The notes under the pieces: model-generated
Told to the model about the DNA's origin: nothing
What the model saw: only the letters and a program-made list of their open reading frames with translations
Database searches by the model: none
Made by a program: the position numbers and the translations under genes
Source of the DNA: Oleiagrimonas citrea
GTDB taxonomy: Bacteria > Pseudomonadota > Gammaproteobacteria > Xanthomonadales > Rhodanobacteraceae
Assembly (NCBI RefSeq): GCF_012395255.1
Contig: NZ_JAAZQD010000001.1
Coordinates: forward strand, 372,001-436,000
Reading direction: 5' to 3'
Length of the DNA stretch: 64,000 bases
Part shown: positions 1-12,500 of the stretch, one piece after another
How the letters are laid out: each line of letters opens with the position of its first letter
Position numbering within the stretch: the first letter of the stretch is position 1

Positions 1-1812
1 ATGCGCAAGAAGCCTTCAGACGAGGATCGCGCTGTATCGCACGAGCACGACGCTTCCAGCGTCGCGCAGGCGGATTCACTTGATCCGAATTCGAATTCCG
101 GACAGACGAAAACCAGCGCGGACCATGCCGCCCGCTATCGCACGCTGCTGGATGCCGTGCCCGATGCCGTGACCCTTCACGACACGCGCGGCGACATCGT
201 CGATGCCAATGCCGCCGCCGTGCGCACCTTCGGATACCCGCTGCATGCCCTGCGCGGCATGAACGTCCGCGACCTCAACCCGAATCTTCCCGAGGATCAC
301 ATGACGGCGGTCATGCGCACGCACGGCGTCGACCGGACCTTCAGCGTGGTCGGCGTCAATCGACGTGCCGACGGCACGACCTTTCCGGTAGAGGTTCATT
401 CCAACGTGTTCCTCGATGCCGGCCAACACCGCGTCGTCGCGGTGGCGCGTGACATCAGCACCCGCGTCGAGGCCGAACGGCAACTGCGCGTGTCGGCCGA
501 GCACATGCGCAAGCAGGCACGCATCGATTCGCTGACCCGACTGCCCAACCGCGACACCATGCTCGAAGCGACCCGGGACGCCCTCGCCGCCGCCGAGCCC
601 GGAATCGGGCCCGCGGTGCTGTACATCGACCTCGACCGCTTCAAGATCCTCAACGACATGCTGGGTCACCATGCCGGCGACCGCCTGCTGCTCGCGACCG
701 CCGAGCGTCTGCGCATGTGCTGCGAAGGCCATGCGCGCTGCGGCCGCTACGGCAACGACGAATTCATCGTGCTGTTGCCGCGCTGCGCGCAGGACGACGC
801 AGCGCGCGCCTGCGCTCAACGGATCATCCGGGCCTTCGAGCAACCGTTCGAGCTCGAGGGCGAAGCCTTCGTGCTGACCACATCCATCGGTATCGCCTGC
901 CATCCCGAACACGGCGACAGCGCCGAGCTGCTGATCCAGCATGCCGACACGGCGATGCATGAGGCCAAACGCCGGGGACGGCACACTTTCCGCGCCTTCG
1001 ACAAGACCCTCAACGACCACCTCGGCATGCGCAACCAGATCGAATCGCAGCTACGCCTGGCGCTCGATCACGGCGAATTGTGGCTGGCCTTCCAGCCCAA
1101 GGTCTCGCTTCGCGAACGTCGCATCGTCGGTGCCGAGGCACTGCTTCGCTGGCGCAGCCCCCAGTTCGGCGAAGTGTCCCCAACGGACTTCATCCCCCAC
1201 GCGGAGAATTCGGGCGAAATCGTGCGCATCGGCGCATGGGTCGTGAAGGAAGCCTGCCGGCAATTGCGCGAATGGCGCGACCAGGGGCTGGAACTCGACC
1301 ACATCGCCGTCAACGTCTCCTTCCGCCAGTTGCTCAGCGGCACCTTCAGCGACAGCGTGCAGGCCGCGCTGCAGGTGCATGACCTGCCCGGCAACGCGCT
1401 GGAGCTGGAAATGACCGAGCGCATCCTGATCGACGAAGCGCCGGATACGCTGGACACCTTCACCGCCCTGAAGCGGATGGGCGTGCGCCTGACGATCGAC
1501 GACTTCGGCGAAGGCTATTCGTCCTTCAACTATCTGCGTCACCTTCCGATCGACAGCGTCAAGATCAGCCACACGTTCATGCAGGGGATCCCGGTGCAAC
1601 CTGCAGACACGGCCATCTGCGAAGCCATCGTGCGCATCGCGGAAAGCCTTGGGCTCACGGTGGTGGCGGAAGGCGTCGAGACCGAGGAACAGCTTGCATT
1701 CCTCGAGCGCATCGGCACCGACGACGCACAGGGATTCTTCTTCAGCCGCCCCATCGAAGCAGCGCGCCTGCCCGTGTTCATGCAGGAATGGAACCGTTCC
1801 GGCCGAGGCTGA
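1..1812 (+). CDS. PAS-GGDEF-EAL cyclic-di-GMP signalling protein
   Basis: This 603-residue protein has a PAS sensor (about 45-160), a GGDEF domain (about 172-330) and an EAL domain (about 345-595). The GGDEF signature reads GNDEF at 251-255, and no RxxD inhibitory site is visible just before it, so cyclase activity is doubtful. The EAL half keeps EALLR (379-383), the VNVS Asn, the acidic ELEMTE segment, the DDFG pair (D500, D501), the Lys of VKIS and the VAEGVE Glu. I therefore infer an active c-di-GMP phosphodiesterase, perhaps regulated by the PAS and degenerate GGDEF domains. No transmembrane segment is visible, so it is probably cytoplasmic. The ATG is the first base of the window, so a longer N terminus cannot be excluded. 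It converges on the TpsB gene 36 bp away. Confidence 0.9.
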   Translation: MRKKPSDEDRAVSHEHDASSVAQADSLDPNSNSGQTKTSADHAARYRTLLDAVPDAVTLHDTRGDIVDANAAAVRTFGYPLHALRGMNVRDLNPNLPEDHMTAVMRTHGVDRTFSVVGVNRRADGTTFPVEVHSNVFLDAGQHRVVAVARDISTRVEAERQLRVSAEHMRKQARIDSLTRLPNRDTMLEATRDALAAAEPGIGPAVLYIDLDRFKILNDMLGHHAGDRLLLATAERLRMCCEGHARCGRYGNDEFIVLLPRCAQDDAARACAQRIIRAFEQPFELEGEAFVLTTSIGIACHPEHGDSAELLIQHADTAMHEAKRRGRHTFRAFDKTLNDHLGMRNQIESQLRLALDHGELWLAFQPKVSLRERRIVGAEALLRWRSPQFGEVSPTDFIPHAENSGEIVRIGAWVVKEACRQLREWRDQGLELDHIAVNVSFRQLLSGTFSDSVQAALQVHDLPGNALELEMTERILIDEAPDTLDTFTALKRMGVRLTIDDFGEGYSSFNYLRHLPIDSVKISHTFMQGIPVQPADTAICEAIVRIAESLGLTVVAEGVETEEQLAFLERIGTDDAQGFFFSRPIEAARLPVFMQEWNRSGRG

Positions 1813-1848
1813 GACCGGCATCCCGTTCTCGGCGCAAGCGGGCCGAGC

Positions 1849-3501
1849 TCAGTCGAAATTCACGCTCAGACGAAAGTCGAAACGGATGCTGTCCTGCTGC
1901 GGCGTTACCGTATCGAACGGTTTCGCCACATCGGCGGAGGCCGTCAGCCAGCGATACTGGTACATGCCACCCAGACCGGCGCCCGAGATCGAACTCGACT
2001 TCGGATAATCGGCGCGCACTTCGCCATGATCCGCAAAAGCGAACAGGTCCAGCTTCTCGGTGAACGCGCGGTGCAGTTCCAGACCGACGTAGTAGCCACG
2101 CGAACCGGCGAGCACGCCGCGCTCATAGCCGCGCACACTGCCCGGACCGCCGATCTGGAACAGATTTGCCGACGGCAGATTGGTGCCGGAGCTGAACTGC
2201 CAGCCGGCATTGGCGCGCAGCGCCCAGTGCGAACGCCCCAGGCGCTGGATCAGGAACGCGCTGCCCGGCGTGAGATTGAAATGGGTCTTGCCCAGCATCG
2301 GCTCGTTGGAATCCAGCCGCGTGACCAGCTGCGTGATGTTCCAGCGCCGGCCATCGCTGCTGTGGTCCACGCTCAGTCCCAGCGTCGCCGAATGATTGGT
2401 GGTGTCGGCGATCTGCTTGCCGCCGATTCGGGTCACCGATTCGCTGATGGTGTAGGCCGCAACGCCGCTGAACTGCGTGCGCATCGTGGCGATGAACGGC
2501 TGCTTGTAGTTGATCGACTTCACCGTGGACGTGCCGGTGATGTCGAGATCGCGGAACGCGCGATCGAGGATGTTGATCTGGCTGTGCGCGAAACTGACGC
2601 CCAGCCGGCCGTTGTTGACGAACAGCGGCACCGAGTACGAAATGGCGCCGTCATTGCCGCCCTTCGAATGGGCGATGTTGCCTTCCAGCAGGTCATCCAC
2701 GCCGAACAGACCGTACAGATGCCCCTGCAGGCCGTAGCGATAGCGTCCGGTACTGTCGACGCCGCTGTTGTCCACGAAGGCGACCAGATCGTGCCGGTCC
2801 GGTTCCTGCACCGCCAGGCGGATGTCTGTCTGACCGCGCGCCGCGCCCGGAGCCAGCAACGCGCGGACCGTCAGGTCGGTGGTCTGGTTGAGATAGACCA
2901 GATTCTTGCGCAGTTGATTGGCGTCGACGATCTGGCCCGGCTGCTGGTCGATGCGCCGCAGAATGAAATCCTTGCGCACGTGCTTGTCGCCGGCCACCGT
3001 GATCTTGCCGAGACGGCCTTCCACCAGCTCCACGCGCACCACGCCGTCCTTGATCGACTGGCTGGGCAGAATGGCGCGTGCCGTGGTGATGTTCTTCGCG
3101 CGATACAGGTCGTTGATGCGGTCCAGCATGGCGTCCAGATCGGACTTGGTCACCTTGCGTCCGAGATAGGGTTTGACCGCCTGCTGCAGCGCCTCCGGCT
3201 TGAGCAATACGGAAGCGCTGAAACGGACGCGGCGAAGCACAAAACCGGGGCCGGCGGCCTTCGCGACCGCGTGCCGGTCTTTCGGCTCGGCTTTCTGCTC
3301 CTGCAGCGGATCCGTGGGTTTCTTCGGCGTGGCCTGCTGCTGCTCGTAGTAGCGCTGCAGCCGCTGGGCATCGTTCTGCAGCGTACTCGGCACCGTCTGC
3401 GGCGCGGCCTGTGCCGTGGAGGCGAACAGACACGCGGCGAGCACGGCATACGGGACAGCGCGCAGCCGCAGCATGCGGAACGGGGTGGAACGAATCATCA
3501 T
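1849..3501 (-). CDS. TpsB-type outer-membrane transporter (FhaC/ShlB/HecB family)
   Basis: The start chosen is the first of two ATGs (3501), giving 550 residues and a 4-bp ATGA overlap with the TpsA stop, a sign of translational coupling. A signal peptide ends near the ASTAQA motif. It is followed by a short periplasmic linker, two POTRA-like repeats (about 85-250, the first beginning GFVLRRVRF) and a C-terminal beta-barrel. The barrel carries the family motif VRGYERG, which corresponds to the conserved VRGY/F of the loop L6 hairpin. Proteins of this family secrete their TpsA partner across the outer membrane without ATP. The directly upstream giant adhesin is the obvious substrate. The gene order tpsA-tpsB is the reverse of the common tpsB-tpsA arrangement. 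Confidence 0.93.
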   Translation of the reverse strand: MMIRSTPFRMLRLRAVPYAVLAACLFASTAQAAPQTVPSTLQNDAQRLQRYYEQQQATPKKPTDPLQEQKAEPKDRHAVAKAAGPGFVLRRVRFSASVLLKPEALQQAVKPYLGRKVTKSDLDAMLDRINDLYRAKNITTARAILPSQSIKDGVVRVELVEGRLGKITVAGDKHVRKDFILRRIDQQPGQIVDANQLRKNLVYLNQTTDLTVRALLAPGAARGQTDIRLAVQEPDRHDLVAFVDNSGVDSTGRYRYGLQGHLYGLFGVDDLLEGNIAHSKGGNDGAISYSVPLFVNNGRLGVSFAHSQINILDRAFRDLDITGTSTVKSINYKQPFIATMRTQFSGVAAYTISESVTRIGGKQIADTTNHSATLGLSVDHSSDGRRWNITQLVTRLDSNEPMLGKTHFNLTPGSAFLIQRLGRSHWALRANAGWQFSSGTNLPSANLFQIGGPGSVRGYERGVLAGSRGYYVGLELHRAFTEKLDLFAFADHGEVRADYPKSSSISGAGLGGMYQYRWLTASADVAKPFDTVTPQQDSIRFDFRLSVNFD

Positions 3502-6500
3502 CGTGGAGCCTTGGTGTTGACGGGTGCGCCCTGCACGGACGGATCGGGCTGGACCAGGTCGCTGCCATCGTCGGTCGACCAGGACGGCATGGCGCCATCC
3601 CGCGGCGACGCATCGTCCTGCTCGGTGTGCAGCGTCAGCGTGCGGCCGTTGTAGCGGAGTGCGGCATCGCCGTAGTAGTCGGGCGACACCCACTGATGGT
3701 CGTAGACGTAGTTCGGCGTCTGGATCTGGTAACCGTGGCCGTACCGCACCACGAAGGCATCCGTCAGCGTGTGCACGCCGTCCTGATAGAGCTTGAAGTC
3801 GTAAGTCTTCTGCATCAGCTGGACGTCCGCCGGCACCAGCACGGGGTCGTGCTGGTTCATGCGGATGCGCGCCGAGGCCGTGTCCAGCGAAAGGATGTTC
3901 TCGATGTGTCCCGCTTCCACGTGCACGCTGGGCGCAGTGGTCGCCAGCGCCGCGTTGACCGCGGCAAGACGATCGATCATCCACTGTTGCGGCACATCGG
4001 CATCAATCGTGATGCGTCGGGCCACGCCGTTGCGGAACCCGGTCAGCGCGGAGAACAGCGGTTGGCCGGTCGAGGTCTGGTACAGATGCGCATCGATGGT
4101 GTCGCCGGCCAGGTTGATGCGGTCGCCGATGTTCGCCGCATTCAGGCGGATCGCGCCAAAAGCGGAGATGTAGGCATCGCGCGTGGTCAGCGTGTCCGCA
4201 ACGATGTCGCCCTTGCGCGCCAGCAACGTGATGCGGTCGGGCGCTTCCAGCGAGACGAAGCTCATGGTGTTGGCCGCCAGATCGATGCTGTGGCCGGCCT
4301 TCATGTCGTGCGCGTTCAGGCTGCCGCCCGCATCCATCTTGATGGCGTTGCCAGCCGTGGCCGACACCAGGTCGATATTGCGGCCCGCCGTCACGTCGAG
4401 ATCGTGTCCGGCGAGGATCGAGTCGGCCTGGACATCTGTGCCGGCCTGCAGCGTGACGTCCGTGCCGGCGTTCATCGAACCGATATGGATGTAGCCGTCG
4501 GCGATGAACTTGATCCAATCCGATGCCGTCACGCCGACGCCGTCGATGTCGCCGTGCAGCGACTGGCCGAAGACGTGCCCGCCCGCATCGAGCGTGGCGA
4601 AGCCCATGTGCGCGCCCGACGTCATGTCCAGGTTGCCTCCGGTCTTGACCGCGCCCGTCAGCGCCAGTGCGTCCGTGGCGTTCAGCGTCGCATCGCGGCC
4701 GATGTCCAGCGTCTGCGCATCGAGATCGCCGCCGCTGACGGCCGACAGGTCGTTGCCGGTCGTCACTGTGCCGAGGCGGATCAGCGAGCCGCCGCGCAGC
4801 GAGGCATCCGTGCCGACGTTCAGGGTATTTGCGGTCAGATGGCCGCCCGCATTCACGGTCAGGAAATCGCCAGTCCGGATCGTGTCGACGGTCGTATTCG
4901 CCGTCGAGGTCAATTGGCCATGACCTCCCGCGACCAGCTTGCCACCCTGGATGCTGTCGCCGTGCAGGACGCCGTCGCCGCCCGCCGTCACGTTCGTGTA
5001 GGACAGCAGTCCGCCCGCGGTGAGCGTGGCGTCGGTGCCGATATCCAGCGTCGTCGCCGTCAGGTTGTCGCCCGCGTTCATGACCAGGTCGTCGCCGGTC
5101 TGGATCGTGTCCACGGTGGTATCCGTGGTCGAAGTCGTGTCGGCGTGCCCGCCGACGACCAGCTTGCCGCCCTGGATGACCTGCCCCTGCAGATGGCCGT
5201 CGCCGCCCGCCGTCACATTCGTGTAGGACAGCAGTCCGCCCGCGGTGAGCGTGGCGTCGGTGCCGACATCCAGCGTCGTCGCCGTCAGGTTGCCGCCCGC
5301 GTTCATGACCAGATCGTCGCCAGTCTGGATCGTGTCCACGGTGGTATCCGTGGTCGAGGTCGTGTCGGCGTGCCCGCCGACGACCAGCTTGCCGCCCTGG
5401 ATGACCTGCCCCTGCAGATGGCCGTCGCCGCCCGCCGTCACGTTCGTGTAGGACAGCAGTCCGCCCGCGATGAGCGTGGCGTCGGTGCCGGCGTTCAGCG
5501 TCGTCGCCGTCAGATTGCCACCCGCGTTCATGGTCAGGAAGCTGCCGGCATGCACGGTGTCGACCGTGGTGTCGCCGGTCGAGGCGAAGGTCGCGGAGCC
5601 GCCAGCCTGCAGCGTCGTGCCCTGGATGGTCTGCGCCTGCAGATGGCTGTCGCCGCCCGAAACCAGGTTGTCGTAGGCCAGCGTGTTCTGCGCGGACAGA
5701 TCCAGATTGCCCTGCCCGGCCTGCAGGTCCGTGAAGTGCACGTCGCCCAGCCCGTGCAGCCAGATGCTGCCCTGATCGCTGCTACCGTGCAGCGTATCCA
5801 CGTCCACGGTCAGCGGCAGTGATGCGCTGCCGATGTCGTGGACCGCGTGGATGGCCGTCGTGGCGCCGCTGCGCGAGCGCAGATTCACGGCATCGCCGTT
5901 GCCCGCCATCGCGCCGCCCGCATCGAGGTCGATGCCGGTACCGCTGGTGGCCGTGCTGGCGACCAGGCCCAGCGTCATGTCGCCGCTGCTGGTCAGCTTC
6001 GCCAGCGCGCCGCTGGTCACTTCGCTGCCCGTGCCCATCGTCAGGCTGCCCGAGGACTGCAGCGTGACATCCGATGCCGCCTGTACCAGACCGTTGTCGG
6101 CCACGTTCAGCACCGGCGCGCCGGTACCGATCAGCTTCGCGGTGATGGTGCCGGCCAGCGCGCTGATGTCCTTGAGCTGCATGCCGGTGACACCGGTCAG
6201 CAGAACGTTGCCCTGCGTGCTGGTGATCGAACCTTCGGTCAGGCTTCCGGTCGCGCCCAGGGTGACGTCGCCATCAGCCTGGACGTCGTCGTAACTGCCG
6301 TCGGCGCCGGCCGTGGAGACGACCGTGCCATGGTTGGAGGTCAGATGCTTGGCGTCGAGACTGCCCAGTTCGGCTGTCAGCACCAGGTTGTCGCCGCTGG
6401 TGATCGTGCCCACGTGCAGGTTGCCCGTCGGCGAGTCGATGTTGACGGCGCCGCCGGCGGTCGCATTGAGCGAGCCGTCCGAACCGACCTGCAGTTTCAA

Positions 6501-9500
6501 CGGCGCATCGACGCCCGTGCTCACCGCATCACGGCGGCCGATGTCGCCGTCGGCGGTCAGCACGATGTCGCGCGCCTTGATGCTGAGGGTGTTCTGCTGC
6601 GCCAGGATGCTGCCGGTCTGCGCATCCAGCGACGCCAGTCCATTGGCGAACACGGTGCCGACGCGGAGATCGCCGCTGAGCTGGGTCAGCAGCAGATCGG
6701 TGGCCGCCGAGGCATTGCGCAGCTCGCCGCCGATCTGCACCGGCAGCGCATCGCCGGCGCCGCCGGCGCTGTCGTTACCCAGACCGATGTAGCCGCCACC
6801 GGCCGTCAGCAGCAGATCGCCGCCGGAGGTCAGCACCGGCTGACTGGTGTCGACGCCGTCCGCCGCGCCGATGCTGCCCGTGGCCGCCACACGCATGTCA
6901 GTACCGGAGCTGAAGTCGTCGAAGTGCAGATCGCCGTTGGCCTGCAGGTAGACCGAGGCCGAGGCCGAACCGGTGACGGTGCCCGTCGCGGTCACATACA
7001 GCGGCATGGTCTGCGTGACCGACAGGTGGTCCAGCTTGTTCTGCAGATTCGGATCGTCAGGTGAGATCACGTTGCCGCTGGCGTCGATCAGCTGCACGTC
7101 GCCCGGCGCATTGGCCAGACCCAGCGCCGCCACCTGCTGCGCGGTCAGCGCGGTGGAACTGCCTGCGTACAGGTCCTTCAGCGCCTGGTAGGTGATCGAC
7201 AGCGGCTTGTCGGTGCGGCCGATGCCGCCGTCACCGGCAATCAGCGTGACGTTCTTGCCGGAAAGGTTCGGCGCAACCGTGCCCACGGTGCCGCCGGTCG
7301 GCGAACCGAGCGCGGCCTCGTTGATGGCCGAGGTCAGCTGCTCCTCGGTCCAGGTCGAGTCCTTGGTCAGGTTCTTGTAGGCATCCGAGTTCGGATCCAT
7401 GGTGAAGCTGAAGTTACTCACCGGATCGGTGCCGGCGAAGTCGCTCTGCGACTGCCAGTCCGTACCGATGTAGGTCGTGAAATCCTTCACGATGGTCTGG
7501 TAGCGGTCGCTGACGTACTGCTGCGCGAGCGTCGCCCGGGTTGCCGGATCGGTCACGCTCGACGGATCCATGCCGTTGGCGGCCGCGGCCAGTGGCCAGT
7601 AGAGATCGACCGCATCGCTGTTCAGCGTGTACTGGCCATTGCTGACCGTACCGACCTTGAGCAGCTGGTAATACTGCGCGTAGCCCGTATCCACCTGCTG
7701 CTCGATCGCCGCGATGGTGGTGTCGGCCGCGTTGCCGTCGGTCAGATGCAGCTGGTCCCAGATCTTTCTGGCCTGATCCGAGGACAGCGTGGAATCGGCA
7801 TCCAGCTGGCGCGCATCGTAGATGCCGCCGTTGGGCGCCGAGAGCCGGACATCGCCGTTGTCCGAGACCATGCTGCCGACCCACACGTCGCCGCCGGTGT
7901 CGTTCAGGGCAACGTCGCCGACGCCGTGCGCGTCGAGCTGGCCGCCCGAAGGTGCGCCGTTGGCGAGCGTGTCCGCATGGGTCTCGATGTTCAGCGGTGT
8001 GGCGATGCTGCCGATGCCGCCCTGGGTGCTGGTCAGGTTCACGTCGCGGCCGATGACGTCGACACTGCGACCCGGAATGCCCACCAGCGAACCGGTGGAG
8101 CGGATCAGCACGTCGCCATGGCTCGACAGGCCGCTCGCCAGCACGCCGCTCGAGATCGCGCTGAACTGCTGGGCGCTGCTGCCGGAGTCGACATTCAGGG
8201 CGATGTCACCGCCGCCGGTCTGTGCCGTCAGCGTACTGCCTGGATTGCTGTCATGCGCGATCTTCACCTGGATCGGATCGCTGGCGCTGCCGATCTGCCC
8301 GGCATCGGCCTGCAACGCGAGGCTGTGCGTCCAGATCAACGCATGATCGTTGGACTGGACGATGTCGCCCTGCGTGGCGTGCACGCTGGTCGGTCCGTGG
8401 GTATTGGTGATCTGGCCGCTCAGCAGCACATCGTTGTTGGACGTGATGTCGACGTTGTTCGACGCGCTGGTGATGAAGTTGATGTTGATCGGCAGATCGG
8501 CGCGTTGCGTGTCAGTGACGGTCAGCGTGCCCTGGTACGGATAGATGAAGCCCCACAGCGAAGCGGCGTTGCCGCTGCTGTCGGTACCGCTCTGGTGCGA
8601 GCCGTAGTGACAGTTCCCGTCGCTGTCGCAACCGTGGTACGCCACGATCACGTTGAACTGGTTGGTGAAGTACCCGCTCATGGACAGCTTGTAGTCGTTG
8701 CCCGCGAGATCGACGTAGCCGGAGCTGCCGGCCCCGTCGATGAACCCGGAACTGCCCAGCGCCCAGTGCTGGCCGGCGGTGCCGCCGCTGGCGCTGGACC
8801 AACCCCAGTCGCCGAGGCTCCAGCTGTGGTTGCCCGAGGTCCGATCGAAGGAACGGGCGACGCTGGTGCTGGCCGTCCACTGGTACTCGGCGCCGGCCTT
8901 CGGCGCGTACTGTGTGGAGCTGTTCACGCCGCCGAGCAGACGCGCATTGGCGTCGGTCCAGTCGGTGGCGCCGTTGTAGTTGTCGTAGATCTTCGCCGGC
9001 GCACCATCCTGGCTGACGTACCAGGTCACCACGTTCTTGCCGGCATTCGCGCCGGAGGTCCACGTCTTCAGCTTGTCGTCGAGAGTGATCAAGCCGAGAC
9101 CGCCGCTGCCGGCGAACACGTTCTGCACCACCAGCGGCACGCCGGTAGTGTTGTCCACGGTCACCGAACCGTAGCCGCTGTTGATGTTGATGCTGCCCTG
9201 CGCCGTGCTCACGATCTTGCCGCTAAGACGGACGCTGCCGCCGCCGGAGGCATTGACGTTGTTCAGAATCAGCTGGTTGTTGGCGACGTTGTAGGTCGCG
9301 CCGATCAGCTGGCTGGCCTGGCCGCCGGCCAGCGTGAGCAGCGGCTCGCCGTTGTAGTCCAGGCTAATCGCGCCATTGCTGTTGCCGGCCGTCAGCTGGA
9401 TGTTCGGATTGCTGATCTGACCCTGTGCGTACTGCGACTTCACATGGGCGATGAAGTCCTTCAGCGCATCGGTGGTCTGCACGGTCCAGGTCGCCGGTGT

Positions 9501-12500
9501 GCCGGCGTTGATGGCGCCGTCGATGTCGATGTACTTCGCCTCGACGATGAACTTCTGGCCGGTGTACGCGCCGGTCGAGGCCAGCTGGTTGCCGGAGAAC
9601 TTGCCGCTCTGCTGCAGCGCGACGTACGGGATGTTCGGCACCGGCCGTCCCAGCACGGACGTGGTGCCGCTCGGACCGCTGACGTTGCAGCCGTCCAGCG
9701 CTTCCTCCGAACCCGAACCGCCGGTATGCGGCGCGCAGGAACCGTAGAGCACCAGCACCTGCGCCTGCTCGTCGCTGTAGTAGGTGTTGTTGAAGTAGAC
9801 GCTGTTGCCGTTGCTGCCGCCGAGGTCGTAGTACGACTGCGCAATGGCCGCCGCCGCATGATCCGGGTCGGAGATGGCCGCGTCGAGGAAGGCCTTGATC
9901 CAGCTCGAATCGAGATTGCTGGTCGGGTCGGCGCCGGAGAACCACGTATCGCCGCTGGTCGGCTTGACCACGACGTAGCCGTTCGGCACGTAGACGTTCT
10001 GCGAATTGGTGTGGATCTCGCCGCGCTCCAGCAGCGAACCGGCCAGATCCTTGATGTTCAGCGAACCGCCGAGATTGACCACGTCGCCGAGGATGATGCC
10101 CGGCGTGGCGCCGCCCGGCTGCGAGGGATAGGTGGAATTGATCGTCACCGTGGGCAAGGCGTCGGACGGGGCCTCATTCACCGTCAGGTTGCCGAGCGCA
10201 CTCGGATTCGCGCCGCCCGAGACCAGCACGCTGCCGGAGCTGCCGAAGCTGGCCTCGATCTTCGGGATGAACATGTAGTACGGGCTGGCGTTGTCGATCG
10301 TCACCGACGGCGCGCCCTGCGCCGTGATGGTGCCGTTGCCGCCGACGCTGGCGCCGTACAGATACACGTTGCCGCCGCCGACATAGAGCGGATCGAACAG
10401 GATGCCGCCGACATTGGCGTTGTCGATGCCGTTGTAGGTGCCGTCCGGCGTGCCATTGAGCTTGTTGAGCTCGGTGGTCGGATTCAGCGTCTTGTCGAGC
10501 ACGAGGTTGTACGGCGCGTTGGTGCCGGAGGCGTCGATCGTGCCGTCCTGCGCGATCTTCAGGTTGACCTTGTTGAACGCGCCGGCGACGACCGTGCCGT
10601 CGATCGTGGTCGAGGTCGTGCCCGTGCTGCTCTGGTGATTGGAATGCTGCGTGGCCGGAATGAAGCCCAGCTCGTAGCCGTGACCGGTGCCGTTGGTGGA
10701 CACCGGGGCGTCGCCCTGCACTGCACCGATCGCCACGTCGCCGGCGCCGATGACCGTGCTGCCGCTGCCCAGGGTCAGAGTGGCGTTGCTGGTCGTGTTC
10801 GCCGTGGCCGAGGCATGCGGAATGGCGATGAAGCCGCGCACGTACGACTGCGCGACCGCAGACGGTGCCAGCTTGGTCTTGTGCAAGCCTAGGATGTCGC
10901 GACCAGCGACGATGTCGGCCTCGTCGTAGCTCTTCACGTGGACGTTGTCGCCGACCTTGAGCGTCTGATTCGACGTCAGGTTGACGCTCGAATCCGAAGC
11001 GCCGACCGGCGCCGCGCCCCATGCGTTCGAAGTCGCCGTCGCCGCCACTTGGTCAAGCACGGTGTAGGTGGCGAGATTGGTGCGGCCGTAGCTGAGCAGA
11101 TTGCTGCCGTCGCCGACCTCGAGATCGTTGCCGAACTGGCCGGTGACATGGACGTTGGCATTGGCCACCGGCACCGCGCCGCCGGTGCTGATGGTCGCCG
11201 CATCGGCCATGCCGCCCACCAGCGTGCCCGCCACCAGGGAGATGTGGCCGATCACGCTTGTCGAGCTGTCCAGTCCCGACGTCATCTGGACGTCGGTGCC
11301 GAGCTTGAGGTTGTTGTGGGCCGTCACCGTGGTGTTGACGCCGGCCGCCGTACCGGTCACGACACCGCCCGCGCCGCCGATGGCGCCGGCGTTCTTGCCG
11401 TCGGCGCTGGCCACCAAGGTCTTGGCCAGCACGTCGATGTCACCGCCGGTGGCGATGGCCGTGCCGTTGCCGATGGTCGCATTGGTCGTGGTGGCGATGG
11501 TGTTGTCGACGTTCGCGCCGCTGCCGCCGACCGCCGCGGCCAGGACCGAATTGGCCTCGCCGCCGTACTCGACGTTCTGCGTGGCACTGAGCTGGAAGCT
11601 GGCCAGATTGGCCAGATCCAGGTTCTGCCCGACGCTGGCGCTGGATGTGGACGTCGCGCTGGTCGTCGCCGACGCGCCATTGCCGCTGACCAGACCGCCG
11701 CTGCCGGCCTTGCTGTAGGCGATGTTGGAATCCGAACCGTGCGCAATGACCGATAGCGCGCCCGTGGTCGCGGCCGCGACCGGGTTATTGCTGCTGTCGA
11801 GCAAACCGTTGCCGAGCGAGGCGTTGATCGTGGTATTGGAAGTCGCCTTGGCGACCGATGCGCCCGCCGCGACCAGACCCACGCTCACGCCCGTGGCGCT
11901 GGCGTCCTGATGCGTGTCACTGGTGGCCGAGATCGATACCGAAGTCGTCGGCAGCGTAACGCTGTCGCCGACCGTCGCGTTGGCGCTGGCCGTGTCCGAG
12001 GCCGTGGCCGTGGAAGCGTTGACGCCGAGCATGGCCGCGCCCGCGCCGCCGCTGCTGGAAGCGTTCACGGTCGGCGACACCGAGGCGTCCACGGACAGCG
12101 TGCCCTGGTGGAACACCGCGTAGTCGGCCACAGAGGCCTCGACGCTGGCGGTCATGTCGGCGACCGCAACGTTGGCGCCGATGCCGCCGCCGATGCCACC
12201 CACGGTGATGCCGACCGCACCGGCATTCATCACCGGATCGGCCGAGGCCGTCACGCTGGTACTACCGGCCGTGATGTCGGCATGCGTGCCAATGTGTGCG
12301 GTCACGTGGCTGCTGTCGCTGGCCGTGGCGACCACGGCGCTGATGGCCGTGAGAATGCCGCCGGATCCCATCACGCCATTGGCGGTAATCGCACCGCTGT
12401 CGCTCGCCGACAGCGTCAGTGCGCCGAAATCGTTGACGTCGGCGCTGTCCGCCAGCGTCGCGCTGACGGTGCTCGAGCGGTTCGCGTCGACCACGACCGC

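Noticed and set aside
1828..1847. Hairpin CTCGGC...GCCGAG between the EAL gene and tpsB
   Set aside because: Only six base pairs with an eight-base loop and no T-run on either strand, so a terminator is not supported.
3502..3984. N-terminal extension of the TpsB reading frame
   Set aside because: It lies within the TpsA coding region, has no signal peptide and would bury the real one that starts at 3501.
4767..5666. Possible CRISPR-like array in the TpsA repeats
   Set aside because: The units are directly adjacent with no unique spacers, and the repeat length is 225 bp, in frame with the protein.
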